From: Sphaerolaimus hirsutus | Lineage: Eukaryota; Nematoda; Chromadorea; Monhysterida; Sphaerolaimidae | Assembly (NCBI GenBank): GCA_964036195.1 | Contig: OZ038456.1 | Location: forward strand, 17,732,001-17,796,000 | Direction of reading: 5' to 3' | Length of the DNA stretch: 64,000 bases | Part shown: in pieces, positions 23,201 through 31,262 of the stretch | How the letters are laid out: each line of letters opens with the position of its first letter | Position numbering within the stretch: the first letter of the stretch is position 1 | Position numbers and translations under genes: made by a program | Notes under the pieces: generated by a model | What the model saw: the letters and a program-made list of their open reading frames with translations, nothing else | What the model was told of the DNA's origin: nothing | The model's database searches: none

Positions 23201-26200
23201 AGTTAAAATGAATGTGAAATCGGTATGACGCAAAATACGAATGCAAATGATTGGCAACCGAAAACTTGACAACTTCAATCTTTTTAGCTCAAATGCATGT
23301 TTAGATTGCATGACTTTTAGAAGTTTGAAACTGAACGAAATATCTAAGTGAATCCACTGCCACATGCCGAAACGCAACAGCCACTAACCACCGAAGACAC
23401 TTACCTCTAGAAAATGACCACTTTCGCCGCTACACCACTCATTCTGCTACCAGAATGTTAATTAACTAACCATGGCTTTTGGTCCCATACGCACTGTGCA
23501 AAAACCACACCCCGAAAATACCGAACTATTCAATCCACTCAAAAATAAGTACACTTGTCACTGTATGGGTGCTTGTTTCGATGAGATCGGCGGACTGGGC
23601 TGTTTTCACAACAAGCCAAGGGAGTAGGCATTTAAACATGAACTCATGTTTGTCGAGTTAGACTCGATTCTTTTAATTACCTCTCATTTTCAACACCAAT
23701 CATCACCGCACCGCTATAATCAGTGTACTTTTGTAAAATCGCTTGTAAATTAACTTTTGTCTCTCAATCGGAAATGCAGAAATGCACAGTACATACTAGA
23801 CCAATAGCCACGGCCCTCACTTCCAAAAATGCAGTGAAAGTTAGTCAAATATCAACCTCTGTGTCCTCAGCCATCACTGACCATTCACGCACTACGACAC
23901 GTAACAATAGCGTCACTTTTTTTACTTAGAGAAAATAAACGAAACTTTATTATGCAATCTAAACTGCAGGTAAAATTTAGAAAATTACTTTTTAGTCAAT
24001 TTGCCACAAATAAAATTGTTGCCACCTCACTTGTCTCACTTCTCCACTTTAAAAAAAAAACCTAATTGAATAAAAAAAATTGCTAGACATAAAAAAAAAC
24101 AACTATTTACATCACAGCGTCAACTTTGTGTCAGATCCTCAATACCTCCAATCCTTTCCATGGCCAAATGGACACACATAACACAATGGGGCACCGGAAA
24201 AACGGAAATGCACGTCGCCAACGTAGCGCAGCAATGCAACGTCGCCAAAAACGTCAACGCCACGTTCGCCCACCACCGAATCGCCCAAACCCAACGTCGA
24301 AGTAGAACTGAAATGTTTTAATTACTGTAAGCTCGGAAGTGTAAACAAACATCTACATAAATTCATTAGGTGAACGGTATATACATTTACGTTTAAAATT
24401 TTTGGAATTTTACAGTTTTTTGGACACCCACTTTTGCTCACACTATTGCACACGTGCAGGGTTTTTTTGATGCACGTTCTCGTTCGATTTCTTTATTTTT
24501 TTGTTGTTTTACGCTTTTTCAAAAGAGTAAAACTGGCCGGTGTGAAATTCTTTTTACACTTTTATTACCCGGGTAATTTGTCTGGGAAAGTATAAAAAAA
24601 GTGTACAGGTATTTAATAAAGTGTGAGCAAGCGTAAATATAAATACCCATTTACCCATGTATTTTGGGTAAGTGTAAATACACTTTCACAACTCTGGTAT
24701 TTGACAGGGTCTGGGAGTGACACCAGCTTGTTCATCAGCTCCGCGTCTGGCTCCAGCGACTCGGAGAAGGGCAAGCAGAACTCGTCGAACACTTCATCAA
24801 CTACGCCTGACAAAGCGCGCGATTAGCTGTCTTGTCGCTTGGGTTGAAATTTTGGGGGGTGCACTGATACGCACATCTGCCCGTTACGCACATTTGCCCG
24901 TTTTTTCACTTGACACTTTTCCAAGTGATTTTCAGATATGAGTGAAGTGAAAAACGCTGCGCAATGACATTAGTGAACTTTTTTCACTTAACTCATATCT
25001 GAAAATCACTTGAAAATGTGTCAAGTGAACAACAATGAAAAATGGCTAAAAATGAGGTGACTACGGTCGAAATTTTCCGTTTTCCGAAATGGAAATTTTT
25101 AGGTTTCCGTTTTCTACTTTCCGGCATCGGAAAATTGTTCACCTCCCCTTTTTCCGACATCCGAATTTTTTACCGTTCCGTTTTCTGTCTTTCTCTAAAC
25201 GTCTTTTTGAGGCCGTGACACTTTTTCACAAACCAAATGCAGCGGCCACGTCGGACGTGTTTATCCACATTGCTGAAGGGTGGTCGGCGCACACCTCGAA
25301 CGTGTTCACCTCGATCGCGTCGTACTCGTTGAAGATGGCCGGGTTTATTCCCGCCTATGCGAGCTTTGCACTGGTTCGATTCTAGCTAGGACTAGGTTTA
25401 AACCAGATGTGTAAAAAGATTTATTAGACCAGAGTTGTTAAGAGTACTGAAAGTATGTGTAAACGTAAGGTATTTTACGTATTCACTGACTTGTGCAGAA
25501 AAAGTATTTTTACCAGGAAAATGTAAAAGGAAGATGTAATATTGACAAATATGAAATTCTAATAGAAGAGCGCCATTCCATATTTTCGTAAACCTTTTCA
25601 CCCGCCGCTATATTAGAGGTGCCGTTTTACTGGAGGCTGTCGTTCTATCGGCGGCTGTCGTTCTATTGTCTTCATGAGCGCAAAAACCGGCCATTCGATC
25701 GGAGGTGCCCTTCTATTGGATGTATGCAGTTTTATTAGAAGAAATACGGTAACTCGCCTCCTCCGCTTGCTCGGCGTTGGTGAGCAGCACGTCCCGCTTC
25801 GGCACGCCGTCGCTGTTGTTCAACTGCGACTGCATAAAGTCGTCCCAGTGCGGGTACCGGTACGCGTCGGACGTTTCGTTACCGCTCTCGTTTGCGCGCC
25901 GCTGCCTGCGGTCAGAATGTGTTTTGTGTTCGCTCGCGCTGGGGTCAGTAGTTGACAGACTCTACATTGGTAGACTCAAATGCGTTCAAACATACCTACC
26001 GCATTTCTTCGAAATACCCCCCGGGGGGTGATTGTATCAGAGTGAGAATTTTGAGGGGGGTTTAACGAGGGGGGGGGTATTTCGAGGGGGGGTTTTTAAT
26101 TGCGCGATAAATTTTTTGAACTTTCAGTACTGCCTAATTTGTTGTTCGTAACGTACGCAGACGTGGAAAAATGCATCAAAAACCACTATGTATGAGACTC

Positions 26201-27442
26201 TATTGAGTTGTATAAGTATGTAGTTGGTATAAACAATGTTCTAACGTAACACAGTCATTGTTTTTAACGTATGTTCTGCATTGCCCGGATCACAAACTGC
26301 ATCTTTAGTCATGTATGTTCCCTTTACATACAATTGGGGGGGGATATTTCGAGGGGGTGGGTAATTATTTCATAGTGTCCATTTTGAGGGGGGGTATTTC
26401 GGGGGGTATTTCGAGGAAATACGGTATTTACCGTATTTCTTCTAATAGAAGTGGGCCGTTTATTTTTTTCGTCGACATTTTTACTTGCCGTTCTGTCAAT
26501 TTCGTGAGTGCAAAAAAGTGCCAGAACCTGCCGTTCTATTGGAGGTGCCGTTCTATTGGAGGTATGCCGTTCTGTTAGGAGAAATACAGTATTAGTCTTC
26601 CACATGCTTCAGAAAGGAACCTAGTGGGCAAACTATATTTCGCCCCAGGGTCAGAGTCTCAGTAACTGGACACCGACCAGAACTCGCGCCATTGGTCGCA
26701 CGGCTCGAACAGGGTGATGTTCAGGGGGCAGTCCCAGACCCTGTAAAATGTCAAATGTCATGTAAAATGCCAGGGTAAATGGCAAACGTACAACACTTTG
26801 AATGGCATTTGACATTTGACACGCATTTTCCAGGGTCCGGGACTGGCACCAGGCCGTAGTCGCGCGCGTCGGCGCTGCGCTGCAGCGACAATATGCTGCC
26901 GTCGGTGGCGTTCCAGCTCCGCGTTGAGTTATCTTTGAGATTGGGTGTGGGCACAGGTCAGTTGACGATGGCTCTACACACTAGTTGACAGATGAAAATT
27001 CCGAAACTGATAAATGTGTTTTGAACACATAAGTTTGCGAGAATGAATCGCTTGAGATTTCCGTCAACAGTAGTTGACAGACACTTTATTCCGGTCAACT
27101 CAAATGCGTTGAAAGCTGATTTATCCGTTTCAAAAATTTCGGCCGTAAACTAGTGCGCGTGGGCAAAATTTCGAACGAGTATAAATATCTAGCATCTGAC
27201 GGGAATGTGAGTAAATTTTAATGTGGGTAAAATAAAATAAATCACGCACGAGCACGAGCGATAAAAAATCAACATAAATTTTTCTGGCTAAAATGGCACT
27301 TTACAGGGTGCGGGAATATGAATTAATGACCTGCTGATTCGATATTTCCGTGTGTATTCTGCTCTTGACAAATCGCTGAAAGCACCATACAACCAGTGAA
27401 ATATGCAACCCACTCCACATAGCCGAGTAATGGCCACCTCAT
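11067..27442 (-). CDS. Cys-loop ligand-gated ion channel with long N-terminal extension
   Basis: Pentameric ligand-gated channel of the glycine/GABA/glutamate-gated chloride branch in plasma membrane. Exons, transcription order: 27331-27442, 26850-26932, 26678-26721, 25754-25905, 25234-25354, 24724-24806, 20903-21063, 19910-20030, 19667-19755, 19327-19523, 18824-18834, 18439-18655, 18228-18295, 17651-17749, 17364-17485, 16512-16594, 15671-15811, 15107-15210, 14641-14766, 13819-13917, 11698-11765, 11067-11208. All phases agree except between 25754 and 25354, where a piece is missing or mis-spliced. Length is about 810 residues, against 450-550 for the family. The excess is an unrecognised extracellular region of about 430 residues, rich in N-x-S/T sites and acidic stretches. 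Several introns are whole transposable elements. The closest subfamily may be the insect group I / pHCl-like channels, but this is not certain. Confidence 0.85.
11209..11697 (-). mobile_element. Introner-like element copy I8 (489 bases), GT-AG, internally amplified
   Basis: Minus-strand ends are GCGCAG|GTGCCACTCACAG and GGGAGTGTCCCCAG|TTA, with CAG on both sides. The interior consists of many copies of units like CATGCAAAGTGTCA and AAAGTCATGTGAAATG, suggesting internal duplication of the element's subterminal unit. Confidence 0.72.
11698..11765 (-). CDS. Ion channel intracellular-loop exon
   Basis: This 68-base exon between TM3 and TM4 reads RRAAGKKGLSDALRAEVL then ATSR. The frame is fixed by phase with the TM4 exon (AG|T). 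The acceptor is CTCGCAG and the donor CGCAG|GTGCCA is the first base of an introner copy. The intracellular loop is very short for this family. Confidence 0.65.
12412..12604. mobile_element. Introner-family related element in an ion-channel intron
   Basis: Ends CTGGTGGCAGTCCCAAGCC and GGGCTTGGGACTGCCCCCCAG, with a palindromic interior. It lies inside intron 11766-13818, not at an exon border. Next to it is an element with ends GACGTATCCAGG (12605-13018). Confidence 0.65.
13819..13917 (-). CDS. Ion channel TM3 exon
   Basis: After CTCAG the exon reads AIDMWFGVVIIFVFFTL then LQTLFVIGFDRRSE, the family's KAID.W...C..FVF..LLE.A TM3. The donor is uncertain: CTG|GTCGGT (13819) and GAA|GTGCTG (13825) are both phase 0 and fit the next exon; a CAAAA|GTGCGG site does not. 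Confidence 0.82.
14101..14599. mobile_element. TACCGTATTTCCTCGAAATAC inverted-repeat element
   Basis: Ends TACCGTATTTCCTCGAAA and its complement TTTGAGGAAATACGGTA. The interior has C-runs, CCCCTCGAAATAC repeats and AACACACGTTAAAAACAATG, a core shared with the copies at 25998-26426 and 34455-34955. It lies in the ion-channel intron between TM2 and TM3 exons. Confidence 0.75.
14641..14766 (-). CDS. Ion channel TM2 pore exon
   Basis: The exon reads VGVWLPQEFMEGRIGVAI then TVLLTLSTESAGARENLP and AVSYMK. It covers the TM1-TM2 turn, the pore-lining TM2 and the TM2-TM3 loop (family pattern PAR.....T..LT..T.....LP.VSY.KA). The usual anion-selective PAR at the inner end of TM2 is replaced by EGR. A TACCGTATTT-family repeat (14101-14599) lies in the downstream intron, close to the donor. 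Confidence 0.92.
15107..15210 (-). CDS. Ion channel TM1 exon
   Basis: The exon reads NYTCLQAAMYLERETGFY then IAQTYVPTSLALMFSW. It matches the family's C.....F.L.RE.GFY..Q.Y.P......LSW at the end of the extracellular domain and TM1. The acceptor TTACGCAG and donor TGG|GTGCGA give phases matching both neighbours. Confidence 0.92.
15671..18655 (-). CDS. Ion channel ligand-binding domain exons
   Basis: Exons 18439-18655, 18228-18295, 17651-17749, 17364-17485, 16512-16594 and 15671-15811 encode the extracellular domain. Landmarks in order are RYDARSPPTIFKGQPIVV, TGLYIESLSQFD, DVRLLMAWRDVRLI, GIWRPDPFFVNAKDADFHD, GGEVYWDTRIRLKPSC, and YPHDEQVCLLKMSSYAYP. The signature Cys-loop runs from C in RLKPSC to C in DEQVC and reads CNLLLCKYPHDEQVC: 15 residues, with the conserved YP and D-x-Q. 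An extra Cys sits inside the loop (position 6), which is unusual. Confidence 0.9.
17486..17650 (-). mobile_element. Introner-like element copy I7 (165 bases), GT...TG ends
   Basis: It sits inside the ligand-binding domain: ...IKDEDAL on one side and GIWRPDPFF on the other, both frames fixed by family similarity. Ends are TTG|GTGCCAATCCC and GACTGCCCCCTG|GGCGG. The only in-frame join removes a sequence ending in TG (or its equivalent registers ending CT or CC). The element's internal ACAG acceptors shift frame by one. Reading through meets a stop. Confidence 0.78.
18656..18823 (-). mobile_element. Introner-like element copy I6 (168 bases), acceptor ambiguous
   Basis: Minus-strand ends are GACCTG|GTGCCACTCCC and GACTGCCCCCTG|GACGAC, with CTG on both sides. 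Exact removal gives EFDL-DDSNVGIN. Alternatively a canonical acceptor TTTTACAG 19 bases before the element end gives ...VRDCPL-DDSN if the neighbouring exon uses a different donor. Both keep frame, so this copy alone does not prove a non-AG acceptor. Confidence 0.68.
18824..18834 (-). CDS. Possible 11-base microexon of the ion channel
   Basis: Between ATCGCAG and the introner end GTGCCA lie eleven bases. They can be read as E-F-D-L (with donor TCAG|GTGAAA upstream at 19326) or as S-S-T-W (with donor CTCAG|GTAGCG). Both readings keep phase on the left. They differ in how the next intron must end, so the choice is open. Confidence 0.4.
19524..19666 (-). mobile_element. Introner-like element copy I5 (143 bases), GT-AG
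   Basis: Minus-strand ends are ACCAG|GTGCCGATGCC and GACTGCCCCCAG|CACAG, with CAG on both sides. Splicing at the element ends gives ...DEDT-S-TDFHIDL in frame. Confidence 0.78.
19756..19909 (-). mobile_element. Introner-like element copy I4, opposite orientation
   Basis: Here the element is inverted relative to the gene: the exon runs into CAGGGGGCAGTCTCAG and the intron ends GAGTGGCAACAG. A canonical intron is possible from the internal donor CCCT|GTAAAA (19909) to GGCAACAG|GCG, adding seven element-derived codons (QGAVSDP) to the upstream exon. Exact removal of element plus one CAG is also in frame but would not start with GT. Confidence 0.65.
20048..20435. mobile_element. Inverted-repeat element, TACCGTATTTCTCCGTG family
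   Basis: Ends are TACCGTATTTCTCCGTGTAA and its reverse complement at 20408-20435. The interior is partly palindromic (CGCCCCCGTG and GGGCGTTATA motifs). It lies in the ion-channel intron just upstream of exon 19910-20030. Confidence 0.7.
20708..20903. repeat. Palindromic GTGGAAAAGTT element at a splice donor
   Basis: The two arms GGTGGAAAAGTTAAGAG and GAACTTTTCCAC enclose repeats of AAGAGTTGAGTAAAAT and its complement. On the minus strand the right end supplies the ion-channel donor CGCAA|GTGGAA at 20902. Confidence 0.6.
21296..24696. mobile_element. 3.4 kb hAT-like element nested in introner I3
   Basis: Terminal inverted repeats begin CAGAGTAGTTAAAA and end TTTCACAACTCTG. They are flanked by a perfect 8-bp duplication GTATTTGA (21288-21295 and 24697-24704), as for hAT transposons. 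The ends belong to the same CAGAGTTGTT group seen at 60956 and 63370. No hAT transposase motif was recognised inside. Short ORFs with membrane-like segments occur on the minus strand (22585-22791, 22387-22581, and an open frame over 24126-24308). Confidence 0.75.
22585..22791 (-). CDS. Unidentified membrane-protein ORF inside the hAT-like element
   Basis: A 68-codon open frame starts MDYPPYDILSLCINNTC and contains a long hydrophobic run (IFIYYTLFLLMGLLFACLF) typical of one or two membrane helices. A possible donor (TTTCG|GTAGAA) lies near its end. It may be an exon of an element-borne or captured gene together with the frame at 24126-24308, but no homologue is recognised and chance cannot be excluded. 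Confidence 0.25.
   Translation of the reverse strand: MDYPPYDILSLCINNTCASYVLDINVIFIYYTLFLLMGLLFACLFVSLITVCFPVRGGGFGFSVEFAE
25998..26426. mobile_element. TACCGTATTT-family element
   Basis: Starts TACCGCATTTCTTCGAAATAC and ends TTTCGAGGAAATACGGTA. The interior shares the AACAATGTTCTAACGTAAC core with 14101-14599 in the opposite orientation. Confidence 0.72.
26429..26591. mobile_element. TACCGTATTTCTTCTAATAGAA short element
   Basis: Ends TACCGTATTTCTTCTAATAG and TTAGGAGAAATACAGTA, with internal TTCTATTGGAGGT repeats. Other copies or parts lie at 17845-17970, 25560-25752 and 56440-56533. Confidence 0.68.
26722..26849 (-). mobile_element. Introner-like element copy I2 (128 bases), GT...TG ends
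   Basis: Lies between the ion-channel exons 26850-26932 and 26678-26721. Minus-strand ends are CTG|GTGCCAGTCC and GACTGCCCCCTG|AAC. Removing exactly one CTG copy plus the element joins GGC CTG to AAC ATC ACC, a frame with nearly all third positions G or C. No AG is present at the 3' end in any equivalent register. Confidence 0.7.
27331..27442 (-). CDS. Ion channel first coding exon: signal peptide
   Basis: The reading starts with ATG at 27442 and encodes MRWPLLGYVEWVAYFTGC followed by MVLSAICQEQNTHG. This is a hydrophobic segment ending in small residues and a polar run, as in a cleaved signal peptide. The donor GCAG|GTCATT leaves phase 1, which fits the next exon at 26932 (two leading bases, giving D-NSTRSWN). 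An inverted-repeat element ends close to the start codon, so the promoter or 5' UTR may lie within transposon DNA. Confidence 0.6.
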
Positions 27443-27461
27443 TTTATTGTGCCCGTGCACA

Positions 27462-27640
27462 CCAGACTTCAACCGAAATTTCGAAAACTCATAAATGAGC
27501 TTCAATGCGTTTGAGTTTTTAAGAATGAGTTGTCCGTCAACAACAGTTGACAGAGATGAAAAATGACCCGTTTTAGACAACTTAAATTCGTTCAACGCTG
27601 ATTTATGAGTTTTCAGAATTTTGGGTGAAGTCCAGTGTGT
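27462..27640. repeat. Palindromic element 5' of the ion-channel start codon
   Basis: Arms such as CGAAATTTCGAAAACTCATAA and TTATGAGTTTTCAGAATTTTG face each other. The related copies at 13625-13775, 26975-27160 and 59067-59256 share CACTAGTTGACAG- or CACTAGTTTAC-like ends and GTTGACAG cores. Confidence 0.55.
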
Positions 27641-27648
27641 GTGGGCAC

Positions 27649-28592
27649 TAGTGATGGAAAAAGCGCCAGGCTTTCGGCGCCAAGCGCCAAAAGCGCCATG
27701 GCGCTTTTCTGACCCCGGCGCCAAGCGCCAATGGCGCCAGAGCAAAATGGCGCCAAGCGCCATTAGCGCCATGGCGCTTTTCTGAACCTCAGCGCCAAGC
27801 GCCAATGGCGCCAGAGGGTAATGGCGCCAAGCGCCAATAGCGCCAGCGCCAAAAAATTGTTCTACAATTTGATGGTAGAAAAATGAGTGCATAACTGTGA
27901 GTGACGTACCGCTGAAGTCATAGTAGTCTATTGAACTTTATTGCCCATTCAAACAACCACTAAATCGGGGCAAAATTTTTCAAATAATCGCTCTGGAGAG
28001 ATACATATCTGGTCGATTTGGTGTGGGGGGTGGGTGGCTCGGGGGATAGTAGCCTAAAATTTAGCCTCAGGTTAGATAGATACATAGCTGAACGGCCCGG
28101 GAATAGAGAGATAGCTGGAGCATTTGTTGGGGGGTAACCCCCCCTCCAACCCCCGCCAGACTGAACCCCTGATTTAGACTGCAAGAAAAAATTAGGAGCA
28201 AAGCACAAAAGGGGATTTACCGCGATTTTAACACCTCTGCTCTTATTCAATGTATGCATCTATTTATATAAAGTCTACCCTAATATTGATCAATATTTAT
28301 TCAGTTGCCTCAAAATTGATCAACTGCAGTGTCGATTTCACCATATTATAACAATTTTTTCATTATCATGGTTGGCGCTTTTTTGGCGCCATTTAAAATG
28401 CCGGCGCCAGGCGCCAAAAGCGCCACCAGAAAATGGCGCCAAGCGCCAAAAGCGCCATGGCGCTTTCTCGGACCCCAGCGCCAAGCGCCAATGCCGCCAG
28501 AGCGTTTTAGCGCCAAGCGCCAAAAGCGCCATGGCGCTTTTTGCTTTGGCGCTAGCGCCAGGCGCCAGCGCCATGGCGCTTTTCCATCACTA
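27649..28592. mobile_element. hAT-like element with GGCGCC arrays
   Basis: Ends TAGTGATGGAAAAAGCGCC and GGCGCTTTTCCATCACTA, with perfect 8-bp duplication GTGGGCAC (27641-27648, 28593-28600). Both arms are arrays of GCGCCAAGCGCCAA. The centre includes a piece of the GATAGATAGCTG element family (27960-28165). The overlapping open frames are alanine/arginine-rich by-products. Confidence 0.85.
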
Positions 28593-28996
28593 GTGGGCAC
28601 ATTTCTCGAGTTATTTATTTAATCTATTTTTAAGTACATACATTGTGAAGTTAACTACCTATTTGGTTTCAGGGATAATGTCTTAATGCGCTGTTTGTTC
28701 ATTTTGCTGTGCTGTAAAACTTGAAATCAACGATGACAATAAAAAAACCTCCGAACTTCGAAAACGTTATTTCACGTAGACGGCATAAGAAGTTCACCGT
28801 TTTTTATCCACAGTTAGCGGTCCGAAAATCCGGGAGACTAATATTTCTTTGATAGATTTAGGTACTCGGCGGACCGCAAAGTACCATAATTTAATGGTTA
28901 TTAGTTACCGCAAAGTACCATACTATTCTACCATAATTTAATGAATAAAATCTTGTGTTCAATTACGTCATTAATTATTGCAGATGAAAAATGAGA

Positions 28997-29397
28997 TACA
29001 GTATTTCCTCGAAATGCCCCCCTCCCCGCGAAATACCCCCCACCCCAAATTGAGTGTAAAGGGAACGTAAATGACAATAGCTGTTTTGTCGTTTTCTAAT
29101 TTTCTGATGAAATAATAAAACCGTCCTTGAATAAGCTCCCCCCCTCGAATTAACCCCCCTCGTAAAAATTTGCTTGGGAAATATAAAAAACCCCTGGGGG
29201 TATTTCGAGGTAGTACGGTACTTATATAAGTCAAAAGACTTATAAATACATACCGTATTTACTCGAACCCCCCCCCCCCCTACGGGAGTTTATTTTTATG
29301 ATTACCCCTCGCAATACCTCCCTCGTTTACAGCTCCCTCAAAATTCTCACTCTGAAACAATCACCCACCGGGCGTATTTCGAGGGAATACGGTATTA
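28997..29397. mobile_element. Two adjacent TACCGTATTT-family elements
   Basis: One copy spans about 28997-29220 (TACAGTATTTCCTCGAAATG to TTTCGAGGTAGTACGGTA). A second spans about 29252-29396 (TACCGTATTTACTCGAA to TTTCGAGGGAATACGGTA). Both have C- or G-run interiors. Confidence 0.62.
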
Positions 29398-29843
29398 TGA
29401 TGAAAAACTGCATAACCTTTGGTTCATTATTCAGATGGTTTATGGTATATTTCGATACTAAGTGTGACATCCTTCGAGTATATATAAGAAGAACAACAAC
29501 AACACCACTCCAAAACGAAAATCTGTAATAGCCTCCTTTCAACTTAACCATTTGGCCTAAAAATTTGAATGGGGTTACTTTTCGACCCAGACTTTTCTGC
29601 GGTATTATCAGTTTTCCGCTAGCATTCAGGCTAAGTTTTCTATTTTGCAAAGGTGTACAAATACTGGTATTTTTGGAAAACGTAAACTTAAACGTAAATG
29701 CCTTTTCCAAATCAAAAGTATAAATACTAAAACGTAAGGTATTTTTAAAATACCAAGGAAAACGTATAAAGAAACGTAAACGTAAAATTTTTACAGTCAC
29801 ACAGTATTTGCCATTGTGCATTGGAAATTACCATTATTTTCAC

Positions 29844-30123
29844 CTTTAGATGTGTAAATCGCTCCATCTGCACCACTTTCTGTTTTAAGTGTGGCGAAAT
29901 CCAACTACGCTGGTGATTCTGGGGGAGTCCCAGACCCTGTAAAATGCCTTGAAAATGTCAAATGGCATGCAAAGTGTCCAAAGTCACGGAAAATGCCCTG
30001 GAAGGTGGCAAATCATTGCCATTTTGCTGAGCATTTTACATAAGTTTTGACATTTGCATGAAATTTTACATTTTACAGGGCATCTTACAGAGTCTGGGAT
30101 TGGCACCAGAGCTTGCACTCGCC
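29844..30123 (-). CDS. Two orphan minus-strand exons around introner I1
   Basis: Exon 30107-30123 (17 bases, RVQAL) and exon 29844-29918 (25 codons, NHQRSWISPHLK onward) are joined across introner I1 in phase, with canonical acceptor (CTGGCAG) and donor (TAAAG|GTGAAA). They do not join the ion channel in phase and may be 5' untranslated exons of it or part of another gene. The exon at 36319-36508 ends in a compatible phase. No family is recognised. Confidence 0.3.
29919..30106 (-). mobile_element. Introner-like element copy I1 (188 bases)
   Basis: Palindromic element reading on the minus strand from GTGCCAATCCCAGAC to GGGACTCCCCCAG, between two possible exons. Left flank is CTG, right flank CAG, so it is a GT-AG intron whose splice sites coincide with its ends. 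Confidence 0.6.
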
Positions 30124-30651
30124 CTGCCAGTTTCAAAACGTGTGCTACTCACAGTTGTTGCAAGTGTGTCGTCAGAATTCATCACAAAAAAAATTATAAA
30201 GACAAGGCTACACAAACAAACAAAAAGTGTTCAGCATTTGAACACACTTATAAATATGTACCCAGTATTCCATGTGTAGGTAAGTGCAAGCGTGCAGTCA
30301 CTTTTTATGTTAATGTTAAATACGTTTATGCAAAAACACAAGAATATTGTTGGCTGCAGGTGGTACGGCCCATTTTAACATGTGCACGTGTGAACAATCA
30401 CAAGTTTTTTTTTACGTTTTCCATAGTACCAGGGTATTTTGGTGGAGAAAACGTAACAAAACGTAATGGTATTTTTGGAAAACGTAAACGTAAATGTAAA
30501 CGTAAGTATAAATACCCAAATAACCTGCTATTTCGGGTAAACGTAAATACGTTTTTCCAACTCTGCTATTTTGCTAATTCCGCATTTTGGTGTGTCTGAT
30601 CAAATACTGGGTACCTCACATTATTATAATTAATAATTATTACGCTTATTA

Positions 30652-31262
30652 CGGACATGAACCCATCACGCACATGCGCCCATTGCGCACATGATGAAAC
30701 CTGTCACGCACAATCACCCATCACGCACACAACTGGAGCTGTGTGCGTGATTGGCGTATGTGCATGATGGGTTTATGTGCGTAACAGGCGTATGTGTGTG
30801 AAGGGCAGGTGGATAGTGGGTGTGTGCACAGCACTGGGTGCAGCAAACAGAATACAACTAAAGTGATTGGCATGTTATTTCCCACACCTTTGCATTTGCC
30901 GCCCACATACGTAACAAAGGAGTGGGCTCCAAATTAAGTGTTAAGAAAACATTGATGACAAAAGCAAACCACAAATCAGTACTGGAAGTTCAAAAAATTT
31001 CTGGCAAAATTATAAGCCCCCTAGAAATACCCCCCCCCTGAAAATCACCCCCCAGGAGAAATATGCAGGGGGTAATATTGGATGTACCCGGTCACAAGTC
31101 AGACACGCACATATGCCTATTACGCACATAAACCCGTCACGCATATACGCCCATCACGCACGAAGCTCCAGTTGTGTGCGTGATGGGCGATTGTGCGTGA
31201 CGGGTTTTATCATGCGCGCAATGGGCGTATGTGCGTGATGGGTTTATGTGGGTAATAGTGCA
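30652..31262. repeat. GCGCACATGCGCCCAT repeat pair
   Basis: Two palindromic blocks (about 30652-30800 and 31095-31262) are made of units like CGCACATACGCCCATCACG and its complement. They flank about 300 bases containing a CCCCTCGAAATACC-like fragment. A smaller AT-rich relative (CATTACACATCTAGACCC) lies at 40285-40390. Confidence 0.5.

Larger units (their letters stand above)
21064..24723 (-). mobile_element. Introner-like element copy I3 split by a 3.4 kb insertion
   Basis: The introner's two halves (21064-21295 and 24705-24723) are separated by a hAT-like element. On the minus strand the intron starts CTG|GTGTCACTCCC and ends GACTGCCCCCAG|GAG, so it is a GT-AG intron. It joins LMNKL to ELRLLKL in phase 0. 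Confidence 0.7.

Noticed and set aside
27323-27892. 189-codon minus frame rich in GAWR repeats
   Set aside because: Most of it is the GGCGCC array; only its last 37 codons (27331-27442) are kept, as the ion-channel signal-peptide exon.
30652-31262. CRISPR-like array
   Set aside because: The repeats are imperfect palindromic units without spacers of constant length, in a eukaryotic genome.
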